Assembly: GCF_900130035.1 (NCBI RefSeq)
Contig: NZ_FQXQ01000001.1
Coordinates: forward strand, 310,001-374,000
Reading direction: 5' to 3'
DNA: 64,000 nt
Origin: Wenyingzhuangia marina
Lineage (GTDB): Bacteria; Bacteroidota; Bacteroidia; Flavobacteriales; Flavobacteriaceae
The position numbers were made by a program, and so were the translations under genes. Below the pieces are notes generated by a model. The model had not been told where the DNA came from and ran no database searches. It worked only from the letters and a program-made list of their open reading frames with translations. This document shows positions 33,763-43,761 of the stretch, piece after piece. Position 1 is the stretch's first letter; each line of letters starts with the position of its first letter.

Positions 33763-34983
33763 TTATGCCTCCTCAATTTCTTCTGTGTGATATAATTTTT
33801 CTAACGGATCTTCACTCTCTGTGGCCAATTGTTCTTCGGTAACATTTGCACTTGCTGTAACACTCAACACCATTCCAACAGCCAAACAAGTCATCCAAAT
33901 AGACGTTCCACCACTACTTATTAATGGTAAAGTTTGTCCCGTTACAGGTCCTAAATTGGTTGCCACCATCATATTAATTACTGCCTGAAAAACAATGGGG
34001 AACCCCACCCCAACAATCAATAATTTTCCAAATACAGTTCCTGCTTTTTTAGCTGCTACGTATAACCTAAAAGTCAATACAAAATAAACCAACAACACCA
34101 ATCCTGCTCCAAACAATCCATATTCCTCCACAATAATGGCAAAAATAAAATCCGAAGAAGACTGTGGCAAAAAGTTTTTCTGTACACTTTTCCCAGGTCC
34201 TTTTCCTGTTAATCCTCCTGTAGCAATGGCTATTTTTGCATTTTCTACTTGATATCCTTCCTTAGAGTCGTCATCAGAAAAAGACTCTATTCTACTCATC
34301 CAAGTATCAACACGGTTAGGCATTAATCCCGGAAAAGCTTTTGCAGTTAACACAAATAATAATAAAATCACAATTCCTGCCCCAATAATTCCCGCTAAAT
34401 ATTTTATCGGATATCCTCCTACAAAACACAACATCAACACCATCATGAACACAATTGCTGTGGTAGAAAAATTGGCTGGTAAAATAAACATCAACACCAA
34501 TGCTATGGGTGTCCAAAGTCTTAATAAGCTTTCTTTAAAATCGATGATATCATCTTTTCTTTTTGCCAAATATCTAGCTGTGTATACCATAATGACCAAT
34601 CCAGCTAAAGTAGACGTTTGAAATCCTACTCCAATAATTGGAATACGAATCCAACGAGCTGCATTGGCACCACCAATAGTAGTTCCTTGGGCTAGTGTAA
34701 CGATTAACAAGACAATTACAATTGGGATCATCACCACCGAAACCCCACTAAAATATCGGTACGGTGTTCTATGAATAAAAAACATAATGGTAAACCCCAT
34801 TAAGAGTAACACCGCATGTTTGATTAAAATTCCAATAGTAGTTCCATTCCCTGCCACATATACCAAATTAGTACTAGCGCTATATACTGGCATAAAAGAA
34901 AACAATGCCAATAACGCGACCAGTGCCCAAATAAATAGGTCACCTTTGATGTATGATTTGATATTTTGTAACAGTGAACTCAT
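33763..34983 (-). CDS. ftsW: Septal peptidoglycan polymerase FtsW
   Basis: This SEDS-family glycosyltransferase of 406 residues has about ten membrane helices; it polymerises lipid II at the septum with Fts[20 protein letters not shown] and the late [19 protein letters not shown] are SEDS hallmarks. It lies between murD and murG. Position in the dcw cluster makes FtsW rather than RodA the assignment. Confidence 0.94.
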   Translation of the reverse strand: MSSLLQNIKSYIKGDLFIWALVALLALFSFMPVYSASTNLVYVAGNGTTIGILIKHAVLLLMGFTIMFFIHRTPYRYFSGVSVVMIPIVIVLLIVTLAQGTTIGGANAARWIRIPIIGVGFQTSTLAGLVIMVYTARYLAKRKDDIIDFKESLLRLWTPIALVLMFILPANFSTTAIVFMMVLMLCFVGGYPIKYLAGIIGAGIVILLLFVLTAKAFPGLMPNRVDTWMSRIESFSDDDSKEGYQVENAKIAIATGGLTGKGPGKSVQKNFLPQSSSDFIFAIIVEEYGLFGAGLVLLVYFVLTFRLYVAAKKAGTVFGKLLIVGVGFPIVFQAVINMMVATNLGPVTGQTLPLISSGGTSIWMTCLAVGMVLSVTASANVTEEQLATESEDPLEKLYHTEEIEEA

Positions 34984-34984
34984 G

Positions 34985-36319
34985 TTATAAATTTCTTACT
35001 GCATCTTTAAATTTTCTTCCTCTATCCTCGTAGTTTTCAAACAAATCAAAACTTGCACAAGCTGGAGATAACAAAACTGTTTCCCCTTTGTCTGCTAACT
35101 TATAAGCAATCTTTACTGCCTCATCAGCACTTGTGGTTTCTTCAATAAAATCAACAATACCACCAAAAGCATTTTTAATTTTAGCATTGTCTAATCCTAA
35201 ACAAATAATTGCTTTTACTTTTTCTCTTACCAAAGGATATAATTCTGAATAATCATTTCCTTTATCAACTCCACCAACAATCCAAACGGTTTGGTGAGTC
35301 ATACATTCCAAAGCGTAAAAAGTTGCATTTACATTGGTTGCTTTAGAATCATTAATATATTCTACTCCATTTACTTTTAACACATGTTCTAGCCTGTGTT
35401 CTGCTCCTTCAAAGTTTTCTAAAGACTCTAAAATGGTTTGTTTTCTTGCTTTAAGCAATTGTGCCGCTAATGATGCAGCCATGGCATTCTTGGTATTGTG
35501 TTTACCTTGTAACGATAATTTTGAAATGCTCATTCTAATTTCTTCTTTGTTAATGTTAATCACTATATCTTTTTGGTCAACATAGGCACCGTATTCCAAA
35601 TTTTTTTCAATTGAAAAGGGTACTAATTGAGCCTTTGGGTTGTATTTTTTTACGCCCTCTACAACGGTGGCATCATCTGCATCATAAATCAAATAATCTG
35701 ATGCTTTCTGATTTTTTGTGATACGAAATTTTGAAGCGATGTATTTGTCAAAATCGTAATCATATCTATCTAAATGATCTGGGGTAATATTGGTGATGAT
35801 TGCAATATGTGGTGCAAACATTTCAATACCATCCAACTGAAAACTACTTAACTCTAAAACGTAATTCTCAAAATCATGATTCGCAACTTGTGCTGCATAA
35901 CTTTCTCCTATATTCCCAGCAATCCCAACATTAAACCCACATTCTTTTAACAAATGATGCGTTAACATTGTAGTCGTGGTTTTACCATTAGAACCCGTAA
36001 TTCCTATAATTCTTGCAGGGCTGTGATTGGCCGCAAATTCTATTTCAGAAATGACTGGAATCCCATGTTTTACTATATTCTTTATGAACGGAATATGATC
36101 TGGAATTCCTGGACTTTTCACTACTATATCTGCATTTAAAATCAATGCTTCGGTATGTTGTCCAGATTCAAAATCAATATTTTCTTCTTTTAATTGTTGT
36201 AAATATTTTTCTTGGATAACCGATTTATCAGACACAAAAACATCCATTCCTAGCTTTTTTGCTAAAATGGCTGCTCCTACTCCGCTTTCGCCTGCTCCTA
36301 AAACAACAATTCTTTTCAT
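34985..36319 (-). CDS. murD: UDP-MurNAc-L-alanine--D-glutamate ligase
   Basis: MurD adds D-glutamate to UDP-MurNAc-L-Ala; this copy has 444 residues. N-terminal VLGAGESGVGAAILA, the ATP loop ITGSNGKTTTTMLTHH at about residue 108, and NDSKATNVNATFYAL in the C-terminal half are Mur-ligase motifs. The 87-bp gap to mraY is the only sizeable spacer in the cluster and holds a heptamer inverted repeat. Confidence 0.96.
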   Translation of the reverse strand: MKRIVVLGAGESGVGAAILAKKLGMDVFVSDKSVIQEKYLQQLKEENIDFESGQHTEALILNADIVVKSPGIPDHIPFIKNIVKHGIPVISEIEFAANHSPARIIGITGSNGKTTTTMLTHHLLKECGFNVGIAGNIGESYAAQVANHDFENYVLELSSFQLDGIEMFAPHIAIITNITPDHLDRYDYDFDKYIASKFRITKNQKASDYLIYDADDATVVEGVKKYNPKAQLVPFSIEKNLEYGAYVDQKDIVININKEEIRMSISKLSLQGKHNTKNAMAASLAAQLLKARKQTILESLENFEGAEHRLEHVLKVNGVEYINDSKATNVNATFYALECMTHQTVWIVGGVDKGNDYSELYPLVREKVKAIICLGLDNAKIKNAFGGIVDFIEETTSADEAVKIAYKLADKGETVLLSPACASFDLFENYEDRGRKFKDAVRNL

Positions 36320-36326
36320 ATTTTTT

Positions 36327-36405
36327 TAGTATCTGGTATCATGTATCAGGTAGTTAGTATTTTTAGCACAATGTCTTGATACTAACTACTACATACTTGA
36401 TATTT
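36327..36405. repeat. Heptamer inverted-repeat arms (mraY/murD spacer)
   Basis: The left arm (36327-36362) reads AGTATCT, GGTATCA, TGTATCA, GGTAGTT, AGTATTT in 7-nt phase. The right arm (36374-36405) on the minus strand gives AGTATGT, AGTAGTT, AGTATCA units. The arms face each other around about 11 nt and fill the spacer. The word family is that of the repeats at 5999 and 9030, outside the arg locus. Confidence 0.72.
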
Positions 36406-36406
36406 T

Positions 36407-37621
36407 TTATCTCATCTTTAAAGTCACAATAGACAATACTGCTAACAGGATACCTACAATTAAAAATCTTGCAACAATTTTACTTTCGTGATATCCTTTC
36501 TTTTGATAATGGTGATGTAAAGGAGCCATTAAAAAAACACGCTTTCCTTCACCAAATTTTATTCTTGTGTACTTAAACCAAAAAACCTGAATAACTACCG
36601 ATAAATTTTCTACCAAGAAAATCCCGGCCAATACTGGAATCAACAATTCTTTACGAACAGCAATGGCAATTACCGCAATGATTCCTCCAATGGTTAAACT
36701 CCCTGTATCTCCCATAAATACCTGTGCAGGAAAAGTGTTATACCATAAAAACCCAATCAATCCACCAGCAAAAGCACTGATATAAATGGTCATTTCTCCT
36801 GAATTTGGAATGTACATCACGTTTAGGTAATCCGAGAAAACAATGTTCCCTGACACCCAAGCAAAAACTCCTAAAACCGCCACAATAATAGTGGAAGTTC
36901 CCGCTGCCAAACCATCAATACCATCTGTTAAATTAGCTCCGTTAGAAACTCCCGTTACAATAAATATGACTACAGGGATAAAAATAAGCCAAGCATAATT
37001 CGCAGCATTTTCTCCCATCCAACTAATGACAGATGCATAATCAAACTCATTATTTTTTAAGAATGGAATGGTGGTTTTTACTGATTTTATTTCCTCGCCA
37101 AACAAATGTGTATTGGCTATTTTTTGAGAAAAAGGCAATTCTTTTTTCATAGTCACAGCAGGATGAAAATAAAACATGACTCCAACAAACAATCCTAAAC
37201 CTACTTGACCTAAAACCTTGAATTTTCCTTTTAATCCTTCTTTGTCTTTTTTAAACACTTTGATATAATCATCTAAAAAACCGATGGCTCCCATCCACAA
37301 AGTAGTGATGATTAAAATGATTACATAAATATTATCTAATCTTGCGAATAAGAATACTGGAATTAGAGTCGCTAAAATGATAATCAACCCTCCCATAGTA
37401 GGAGTTCCTGCTTTTTGCACCTGACCATCCAGTCCTAAATCTCTAACTGTTTCTCCAATTTGTTGTTTACGTAAATAGTCTATCAACCTTTTTCCGTAAA
37501 TGGTAGACAATAACAATGAAACCATAAATGCCAAAGCCGAACGGAACGTAATAAACTGAAACAAACTCGCTCCAATCAGTTGATATTCTTTTTCTAAAAA
37601 ATCAAATAAGTAGTATAACAT
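36407..37621 (-). CDS. mraY: Phospho-MurNAc-pentapeptide transferase MraY
   Basis: This polytopic enzyme of 404 residues, with about ten helices, transfers phospho-MurNAc-pentapeptide to undecaprenyl phosphate, making lipid [33 protein letters not shown] with the catalytic Asp pair, [15 protein letters not shown] and [11 protein letters not shown] are diagnostic. It is longer than the E. coli enzyme (360) because of an insert around residues 155-200. The gene is separated by 2 bases from murE. Confidence 0.97.
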   Translation of the reverse strand: MLYYLFDFLEKEYQLIGASLFQFITFRSALAFMVSLLLSTIYGKRLIDYLRKQQIGETVRDLGLDGQVQKAGTPTMGGLIIILATLIPVFLFARLDNIYVIILIITTLWMGAIGFLDDYIKVFKKDKEGLKGKFKVLGQVGLGLFVGVMFYFHPAVTMKKELPFSQKIANTHLFGEEIKSVKTTIPFLKNNEFDYASVISWMGENAANYAWLIFIPVVIFIVTGVSNGANLTDGIDGLAAGTSTIIVAVLGVFAWVSGNIVFSDYLNVMYIPNSGEMTIYISAFAGGLIGFLWYNTFPAQVFMGDTGSLTIGGIIAVIAIAVRKELLIPVLAGIFLVENLSVVIQVFWFKYTRIKFGEGKRVFLMAPLHHHYQKKGYHESKIVARFLIVGILLAVLSIVTLKMR

Positions 37622-37623
37622 TA

Positions 37624-39087
37624 TTATTTATTTAGTGTTTCAAAAGTTTCTATTAATATCTCTTTATCATCAAAATGAGTTCTTTGCCCATTTACTTCTT
37701 GATAGGTTTCGTGTCCTTTACCAGCCACCAAAACTACATCATCTTTTTTAGCCAATTTACAAGCTGTCTTAATCGCTTGTTTTCTATCAGAAATCGTTAA
37801 TACTTTATGTGCTTTTTCCACTGTAATTCCCGCTTCCATATCTTCTAAAATCGAAGTTGGATCTTCAGTTCGTGGATTGTCAGAAGTTAAAATCACCTGA
37901 GTACTCAACTCAGCCGAAATAGCTGCCATTTTAGGTCTTTTGGTTTTATCTCTATCACCTCCGCAACCCACCACAGTAATGATGTTTACTGAAGTACTCA
38001 CCATTTCTTTAATAGTACTCAATATATTTTTTAAGGCATCTGGCGTGTGTGCATAATCTACCACACTAACAATTCCCGTTTTGGAAACTTGGTATTGAAA
38101 ACGACCATCTACACTTTTTAACTGACTCAAAGCAGTTAACAATTCCATTTCATCAACCCCTAATTCACAAGCCACTCCGTAAATAGCTCCTAAATTTGAG
38201 GCATTAAATCCTCCTACCAATTGCACCCAAACTTCGTGTTGATTGATTTGCAGTAACATTCCAGAAAAACTCTTTTCTAAAATCCTCACCTTATAATCGG
38301 CCAATGTTTTTTGAGAATAGCTCTTTTTGGTTGCCTTTGTATTTTGCAACATCACCATTCCGTTTTTATCATCCGTATTGGTTAATGCAAAAGCGGATTT
38401 TGATAGATTGTCAAAAAATGATTTTTTAACATCTCTATATTCACTAAAGGTTTTGTGATAATCTAGATGATCGTGGGTAATATTGGTAAACACTCCGCCG
38501 TTAAAATCTAACCCAAAAGTTCTTTCTTGATGAATTCCATGAGAACTCACCTCCATAAAACAATAATCAACCCCAGCTTTTACCATTGCTGACATATACA
38601 TATTAATAGCCAAAGAATCTGGAGTAGTATGTGTCGCTGTAAATTCCTGTTTATCTACCACAACTTTTACGGTAGATAACAATCCTGTTTTATATCCTAA
38701 CAACTGAAATAATTGATACAACAAACTAGCAACCGTCGTTTTTCCATTGGTACCAGTAACCCCAACTAATTTTAGTTTTTCTGATGGGTGATCATAAAAA
38801 TTAGCAGCCAACATTGCCAAAGCCTCATTAGCATTTTTAACTTGTAAGTAAACCACTTCATCAACAATACTAGGAGGCATTTCTTCACAAACAATTACGT
38901 TCGTTCCTAAATCAATGGCTTTAGAAATGTATTGATGCCCATCTACATGTACCCCTTTTTGAGCTACAAATAAAGTTCCTTGTGTAACTTTTCTAGAATC
39001 AAAAGCAATAGCAGTCACCTCAACCTTTTCATTAAAGTTGATTTGATTTAAAACCGCTACTTTTTTTAATAAATCTTTTAATTCCAT
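37624..39087 (-). CDS. murE: UDP-MurNAc-tripeptide synthetase, meso-DAP type
   Basis: MurE adds the third stem-peptide residue; this copy has 487 residues. ATP loop [18 protein letters not shown] is near residue 108. The specificity motif DNPRTEDP reads DNPR, the form that selects meso-diaminopimelate rather than lysine. [10 protein letters not shown] is also present. It lies one base from ftsI and two from mraY. Confidence 0.96.
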   Translation of the reverse strand: MELKDLLKKVAVLNQINFNEKVEVTAIAFDSRKVTQGTLFVAQKGVHVDGHQYISKAIDLGTNVIVCEEMPPSIVDEVVYLQVKNANEALAMLAANFYDHPSEKLKLVGVTGTNGKTTVASLLYQLFQLLGYKTGLLSTVKVVVDKQEFTATHTTPDSLAINMYMSAMVKAGVDYCFMEVSSHGIHQERTFGLDFNGGVFTNITHDHLDYHKTFSEYRDVKKSFFDNLSKSAFALTNTDDKNGMVMLQNTKATKKSYSQKTLADYKVRILEKSFSGMLLQINQHEVWVQLVGGFNASNLGAIYGVACELGVDEMELLTALSQLKSVDGRFQYQVSKTGIVSVVDYAHTPDALKNILSTIKEMVSTSVNIITVVGCGGDRDKTKRPKMAAISAELSTQVILTSDNPRTEDPTSILEDMEAGITVEKAHKVLTISDRKQAIKTACKLAKKDDVVLVAGKGHETYQEVNGQRTHFDDKEILIETFETLNK

Positions 39088-39088
39088 A

Positions 39089-41080
39089 TTAATACAATAC
39101 TACTTGTTGACCTCTTTTGATATCTACTCCTTTGGTGATGGATTGTTTTTTTACATACTCCAATCCACCTTGAACATCTACCAATAATCCTTTATTTTCT
39201 AAAACAGAAACCGCATCCATTAAAGCCATACCTCTTACATCGGGCATTTTACTTTTTAGATCTAAGTTTTCTTTTTGATATTCTTGATAATCACTTTCTA
39301 AGGATGCTAATTTTGGCAAATCCAATGTCACTTCTTTTTCTTGTAAAGAACTAGCATATATTTTTTGAGCAATAGCTTTAAACACAGGAGCTGCAACAGT
39401 TGCTCCATAATAACCTTTATGTTTGTTAGGTTTATTTACGACCACAACACAAGTATATTTAGGATTTTCTGCCGGAAAAAAACCAGTAAAAGAAGACACA
39501 TACTGTGTGTTCCCTGTCCAATATTCTGTTTGACAAGTACCTGTTTTACCCGCCATAGAAAAACTAGGGGAATACAATTTTTCCCCAGTACCTCTTATGA
39601 CCACATTTTTTAAAATTTCCTGAAGTTTATTGATGGTCTCTTCTGAAGCAATTTTATCATTTAACACTTCTGATTCAAATACTTTTTCCACCTCTCCTTG
39701 GTTACGTAATTCTTTGATGAATCTTGGTTTCACCATCACTCCATCATTCGCAATAGCATTGTAAAAAGTCAACAACTGTAATGGTGTTACCTTTACTCCA
39801 TACCCCCATGCCATCCATGCCAAGGACAAACCATTCCAACTATTTGGATCTCCTCTTTTTACATATTTTGGATTTGGAATAAACGGTTGACCTTCTCCTT
39901 TAATAGGTACTCCAATTTTTTCACCAAAACCTAGCTTGTTAATTCCATCAACAAATTGCTGTGGATTGGACTTGTATGATTCCATCACCATTTTAGCAAT
40001 TCCAACATTAGAAGAAACTTCAATGGCCCTGGCCAAAGATATTTTTCCATATCCACCTCTATGAGAATCTATGATGCTTCTTCCGTAGACTTTCATCACT
40101 CCTTTTTCAGTATCTACTACATCACCTGTATCTACTTTTTTATCTTCTAAGCCAACTAATAAGCTAGCCAATTTAAAAGTCGAACCCGGTTCTTGTGCTT
40201 CGTAAATAGCATAGTTCCTTTTTTCAAAATAATTACCATTAGGGTATTTCCCTAAATTCACAATCGCTCTTATTTCTCCCGTCTTGGTTTCCATGACCAT
40301 GGCACAACCATGATCCGCTTCAAAAGTTTCTAACTGTTCTAACAAAGCAGCATGTACTACATCTTGAATATTAACATCAATGGTGGTTATGACATCACTC
40401 CCATCTTGAGGTTCTTTTTCGTTTTTATCATTAATAGGCTTCCATTGACCTTTTGCAATTCTTTGCTTTTGTCTCCAACCGTGATGTTCTTTTAAATAGT
40501 TGATATAAGCTCCTTCTACCCCAACATTACCTCTATAATCTGAATAACCAACAGTTCTCACTGCCAAATTACCTAAAGGCCTTGCTCTTACATTTCTTTG
40601 TTCCGTAATTAAACCACCTCTGTATTGACCTAATTTTAAAATTGGAAAAGTTTTTAACCTAGCATAGTCTATATACCCTAAATCCCTCGCTAGAAATAAG
40701 TATCTATTTCTACGTCTTTTTCCTGTTCTTAAGTAATTCCTATAATAAGAAGATGGCTTTTTAAATAAGACCGACAAAGAATCTGACAAAGCATTGATAT
40801 TTTCTTCAAAAACCTTATTCTCTATCGTAACCATATCTAATCTAACCGTGTATTTAGACATGGTGGTAGCTAAAAGATTTCCTCCTGTAGCATATATATT
40901 CCCCCTGTTAGCAAAAATGGTGTCTGTTTTTATAGTTCTTTGAACGGATATCTTTCTATAATACTCTCCTTCAACAGATTGTATAAATCCCACTCGCACA
41001 ATTAAAACAACAAAAAGCACAGCTAGCACTAACACTAACCAACCTAATTTGTCTACTATGCTTTTTTCCGTGGTACTCAA
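39089..41080 (-). CDS. ftsI: Septal transpeptidase FtsI (PBP3)
   Basis: This class B penicillin-binding protein of 663 residues has one N-terminal membrane helix (~12-32), a pedestal domain, then the transpeptidase domain with the active-site serine in EPGSTFKLASL, SSNVG as SxN and AGKTGTCQ as KTG. A single C-terminal PASTA domain (about residues 600-663, beginning MPDVRGMALMDAV) is present, as in many Bacteroidota and Gram-positive FtsI/PBP2x proteins and unlike E. coli. It cross-links septal peptidoglycan with FtsW. Confidence 0.95.
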   Translation of the reverse strand: MSTTEKSIVDKLGWLVLVLAVLFVVLIVRVGFIQSVEGEYYRKISVQRTIKTDTIFANRGNIYATGGNLLATTMSKYTVRLDMVTIENKVFEENINALSDSLSVLFKKPSSYYRNYLRTGKRRRNRYLFLARDLGYIDYARLKTFPILKLGQYRGGLITEQRNVRARPLGNLAVRTVGYSDYRGNVGVEGAYINYLKEHHGWRQKQRIAKGQWKPINDKNEKEPQDGSDVITTIDVNIQDVVHAALLEQLETFEADHGCAMVMETKTGEIRAIVNLGKYPNGNYFEKRNYAIYEAQEPGSTFKLASLLVGLEDKKVDTGDVVDTEKGVMKVYGRSIIDSHRGGYGKISLARAIEVSSNVGIAKMVMESYKSNPQQFVDGINKLGFGEKIGVPIKGEGQPFIPNPKYVKRGDPNSWNGLSLAWMAWGYGVKVTPLQLLTFYNAIANDGVMVKPRFIKELRNQGEVEKVFESEVLNDKIASEETINKLQEILKNVVIRGTGEKLYSPSFSMAGKTGTCQTEYWTGNTQYVSSFTGFFPAENPKYTCVVVVNKPNKHKGYYGATVAAPVFKAIAQKIYASSLQEKEVTLDLPKLASLESDYQEYQKENLDLKSKMPDVRGMALMDAVSVLENKGLLVDVQGGLEYVKKQSITKGVDIKRGQQVVLY

Positions 41081-41086
41081 CTTTTT

Positions 41087-41413
41087 CTATTTTGGTGTTT
41101 TAACTACTATTTTTATTGGGGGTTCAACAGATGATTTTAACCCTTCTTGTGCTACTTGATCTTTTACTGTGGATTCTAATTTTAAATGAACCACTTTGGT
41201 TGCGCTATCTATATATTCAGCTTTTAGCGCTCTTATTTCTTTATTAAGCACCGATATCTTAATATTTTTTTCATCGGTTTGGTGTGCACAAGTAATCATG
41301 ATGATTGACATTCCTAAAACCACAAAAATGACTTTCCAGTTTTTTACAGAATCACTCTTTATTAAAAAGTCTCCTTTTAAAACTCCAGAAATAAATTCAC
41401 CAACTCCTACCAT
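41087..41413 (-). CDS. ftsL: FtsL-like division protein
   Basis: The 108-residue bitopic protein has one transmembrane helix (~27-44) and then a helical heptad-like stretch (KISVLNKEIRALKAEY) as in FtsL. Primary sequence is poorly conserved, so the call rests on topology and its place between rsmH and ftsI. The start shares one base with the rsmH stop (TAATG), so translation is coupled. Confidence 0.82.
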   Translation of the reverse strand: MVGVGEFISGVLKGDFLIKSDSVKNWKVIFVVLGMSIIMITCAHQTDEKNIKISVLNKEIRALKAEYIDSATKVVHLKLESTVKDQVAQEGLKSSVEPPIKIVVKTPK

Positions 41414-42312
41414 TAGCTTTTTAATTTTGCAATTCTCAACTTGGCACTTCTCGCTCTATTGTTTATTTTGATTTCTTCTTTGCTTGGCAATATCAATCCT
41501 CCAACTTTTTGCATTGGTACACTAAAGTTTCCATAAAAGTCTTTTTCAGGCTCTCCTTCAAACATCCCTTTCTGAATGAATCTTTTTACCAATCTATCTT
41601 CTAACGAATGATAAGAAATCACACTCAACCTTCCTTCCTCATTTAATATATTTGGAATCTGAGTTAAGAATTCTTTTAAAACCTCTAACTCTTGATTCAC
41701 CTCAATTCTTAACGCCTGAAAAATTTGTGCTAATATTTTATGCTCTTTTGCTTTTGGTAAAAAGGGAGCCAAGACTTCTTTTAACTGAAAACTAGTTTCT
41801 ATTTTATTTTCTTCACGAGCTGCTACGATTACTTTCGCCATGGCTCTACCATTTCTCAACTCTCCGTATTGAAATAATATATTTGCGATATCATCTTGAG
41901 CATAATAATTGATAATATGTGCAGCACTAACTTCTGCTTTTTGATCCATACGCATATCTAACTGCGCATCAAAACGAGTAGAAAAACCTCTTTCTGCCTG
42001 ATCAAACTGATGTGAAGAAACGCCAAAATCTCCTAAAACCCCATCTACTTTTCTCGCTCCATAAAACCTTAAAAATCTTTCTATATATCTAAAGTTTTGT
42101 GGAATCAAAGTAAAACGTTCATCATCTAAAGCATTTTCATGCGCATCAGGATCTTGGTCAAAAGCAAACAGCTTACCTTCTTCACCCAATCTTGATAGAA
42201 TTTCTTTTGAATGACCTCCACCACCAAAAGTTACATCCACATAAACACCATCTGGTCTTATGTTTAATGCATCTACACTTTCTTTTAACAACACTGGATT
42301 ATGATAACTCAT
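41413..42312 (-). CDS. rsmH: 16S rRNA m4C1402 methyltransferase RsmH
   Basis: The 299-residue SAM-dependent enzyme methylates N4 of C1402 in 16S rRNA. HNPVLLKESVDAL opens the protein, the SAM-binding VDVTFGGGGHSKEIL is at about residue 30, and GDFGVSSHQFD and VISYHSLEDRLVK are family hallmarks. It overlaps mraZ by 14 bases and ftsL by one. Confidence 0.96.
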   Translation of the reverse strand: MSYHNPVLLKESVDALNIRPDGVYVDVTFGGGGHSKEILSRLGEEGKLFAFDQDPDAHENALDDERFTLIPQNFRYIERFLRFYGARKVDGVLGDFGVSSHQFDQAERGFSTRFDAQLDMRMDQKAEVSAAHIINYYAQDDIANILFQYGELRNGRAMAKVIVAAREENKIETSFQLKEVLAPFLPKAKEHKILAQIFQALRIEVNQELEVLKEFLTQIPNILNEEGRLSVISYHSLEDRLVKRFIQKGMFEGEPEKDFYGNFSVPMQKVGGLILPSKEEIKINNRARSAKLRIAKLKS

Positions 42313-42772
42313 CTTCTTCTGTATTTAAACCTCCCATTACTTGTTCTGCCAATTCAGCAAAATCATCCATTGCACCGTCAATTGCTTTTTCATACAATTC
42401 TTTATCCCATATTTCTATAATCGACACCGCTGATGACAACACTACTTCTTTTGATATTTTAGAATAAGCCAACAAATCTTTTGGCAACAATAATCTTCCA
42501 GAAGCATCTAATTCTATGTTTTTAACGCCAGCTGTGAACAATCTGATGAAATCATTGTTCTTTTTTACAAAGCGATTCAGCTTTCCGACTTGTTCCATTA
42601 CCTTGTTCCACTCTGCCATTGGATACAATTCTAAACAAGGCTGAAACACAGAACGCTTTAACACAAACCCCTCATGCAGAACACCTTCCAACTGTTTTTT
42701 TAATCCAGATGAAAGCATCACACGACCTTTGGTGTCTGTTTTACATTCGTATGTTCCTATTAATGAATCCAC
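42299..42772 (-). CDS. mraZ: Transcriptional regulator MraZ
   Basis: The 157-residue DNA-binding protein contains two AbrB-like SpoVT units: GTYECKTDTKGRVMLSSGLK at the N-terminus and VKNIELDASGRLLLPKDLL at about residues 85-105. MraZ forms rings that bind repeated boxes in front of its own operon. The start codon is GTG (42770-42772); no in-frame ATG fits. The gene leads the dcw cluster, and three 10-bp-spaced boxes at 42809-42836 are its likely targets. Confidence 0.94.
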   Translation of the reverse strand: MDSLIGTYECKTDTKGRVMLSSGLKKQLEGVLHEGFVLKRSVFQPCLELYPMAEWNKVMEQVGKLNRFVKKNNDFIRLFTAGVKNIELDASGRLLLPKDLLAYSKISKEVVLSSAVSIIEIWDKELYEKAIDGAMDDFAELAEQVMGGLNTEEDELS

Positions 42773-42789
42773 TTTATGAGTTTACTTTT

Positions 42790-42797
42790 CAAAAATA
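42790..42797 (-). promoter_or_regulatory. -7 promoter element of the dcw cluster
   Basis: The minus strand reads TATTTTTG (TAnnTTTG), 17 nt upstream of the GTG start. No -33 TTG is present at 19-20 nt; MraZ boxes occupy that position instead. Confidence 0.55.
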
Positions 42798-42808
42798 TAA
42801 AATATTTT

Positions 42809-42836
42809 ACCACTTTCTACCACTTTACCCCACATT
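42809..42836 (-). promoter_or_regulatory. MraZ box array (three direct repeats)
   Basis: On the minus strand AAAGTGGT occurs twice exactly 10 bases apart, preceded by a weaker copy (GTGGGG region) at the same phase. Spacing of one helical turn and the AAAGTGK core match published MraZ operators in Mollicutes; E. coli uses TGGGN repeats with the same period. A further AAAGTGG overlaps the GTG start codon (42769-42775). The array covers about -20 to -47 relative to the -7 box. Confidence 0.8.
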
Positions 42837-42957
42837 GTTGATAAGTTTTACCACAACACCACAAATTGCTTATATTTTAAATATCAATCAGTTAAGAAGT
42901 TAGCGTTCAAGCAATAGGCTATATTTATGAATAAGTGGTTTTTTATCAAAAAAAGTT

Positions 42958-42965
42958 TACATTTG
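42958..42965 (+). promoter_or_regulatory. -7 element of the hydrolase-engB unit
   Basis: TACATTTG is an exact TAnnTTTG match 28 nt before the ATG at 42994. A GTG at the -33 position (20-nt spacing) is a 2 of 3 match to TTG. The remaining 221-bp divergent region contains the dcw promoter. Confidence 0.6.
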
Positions 42966-42993
42966 CAGCTAAACCTAAGCCTAGATAATAAGC

Positions 42994-43761
42994 ATGGAAT
43001 ATAACGTTAAAACGGAAGGAGAGTTTAAATACATTGAAGCAGGAGAAGGTAAAACTATTATTGTTTTACATGGTTTGATGGGAACTCTTGATGATTTTTC
43101 TGGTGTTGTAGAGCACTTTTCTAAGATTGGATACAAGGTTTTAGTACCTGAGTTACCTATTTACACCCTACCAATAATTAAAACAAACGTTAAGAATTTA
43201 GCAAAATTTGTTAAAAAGTTCATGGAATTTAAAAATGTTCCACATGCCACTTTATTAGGGAACTCACTTGGAGGTCACGTATCATTATACATTACCAAAG
43301 CATTTCCTTACTTGGTAGATTCTTTAGTTTTAACTGGAAGTTCTGGATTGTACGAAAAAGCCATGGGGGATACTTACCCAAAACGTGGTGATTACGAATA
43401 CATAAAAACAAAAGCAGAAGCGGTATTTTATGACCCTGCAACGGCTACTAAAAAAATGGTTGACGACTTATTTAAAGTTGTAAACGATCGTAATTGTGCT
43501 ATTAGAATTTTAGCTTTGGCTAAAAGTGCTATTAGACACAACATGGCTAACGATTTACCCGACATGAAAATTCCTACTTGTTTGGTTTGGGGAAAACAAG
43601 ATGATGTAACACCTCCTGAAGTTGCTGATGAATTCAACAAACTAATGCCTAACTCTGAATTATTTTGGATTGACAAGTGTGGACATGCTCCTATGATGGA
43701 ACATCCAAATGAATTTAACGAAGTAGTTGGTGCTTGGTTTGACAAAAACAGTATAAAGTAA
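42994..43761 (+). CDS. Alpha/beta-fold hydrolase
   Basis: The 255-residue cytoplasmic protein has the oxyanion motif LHGLMG near residue 25, nucleophile elbow GNSLGGH at about residue 90, acid in WGKQDDVTPP and catalytic His in KCGHAPMMEHP. The lid region carries YDPATATKKMVDDLF. The substrate is unknown. The gene begins a coupled unit: its TAA overlaps the ATG of engB by one base. Confidence 0.88.
   Translation: MEYNVKTEGEFKYIEAGEGKTIIVLHGLMGTLDDFSGVVEHFSKIGYKVLVPELPIYTLPIIKTNVKNLAKFVKKFMEFKNVPHATLLGNSLGGHVSLYITKAFPYLVDSLVLTGSSGLYEKAMGDTYPKRGDYEYIKTKAEAVFYDPATATKKMVDDLFKVVNDRNCAIRILALAKSAIRHNMANDLPDMKIPTCLVWGKQDDVTPPEVADEFNKLMPNSELFWIDKCGHAPMMEHPNEFNEVVGAWFDKNSIK

Noticed and set aside
42841-42870. 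Additional ACCACAA motifs as further MraZ boxes
   Set aside because: They are 8 bases apart and out of the 10-bp phase of the main array.
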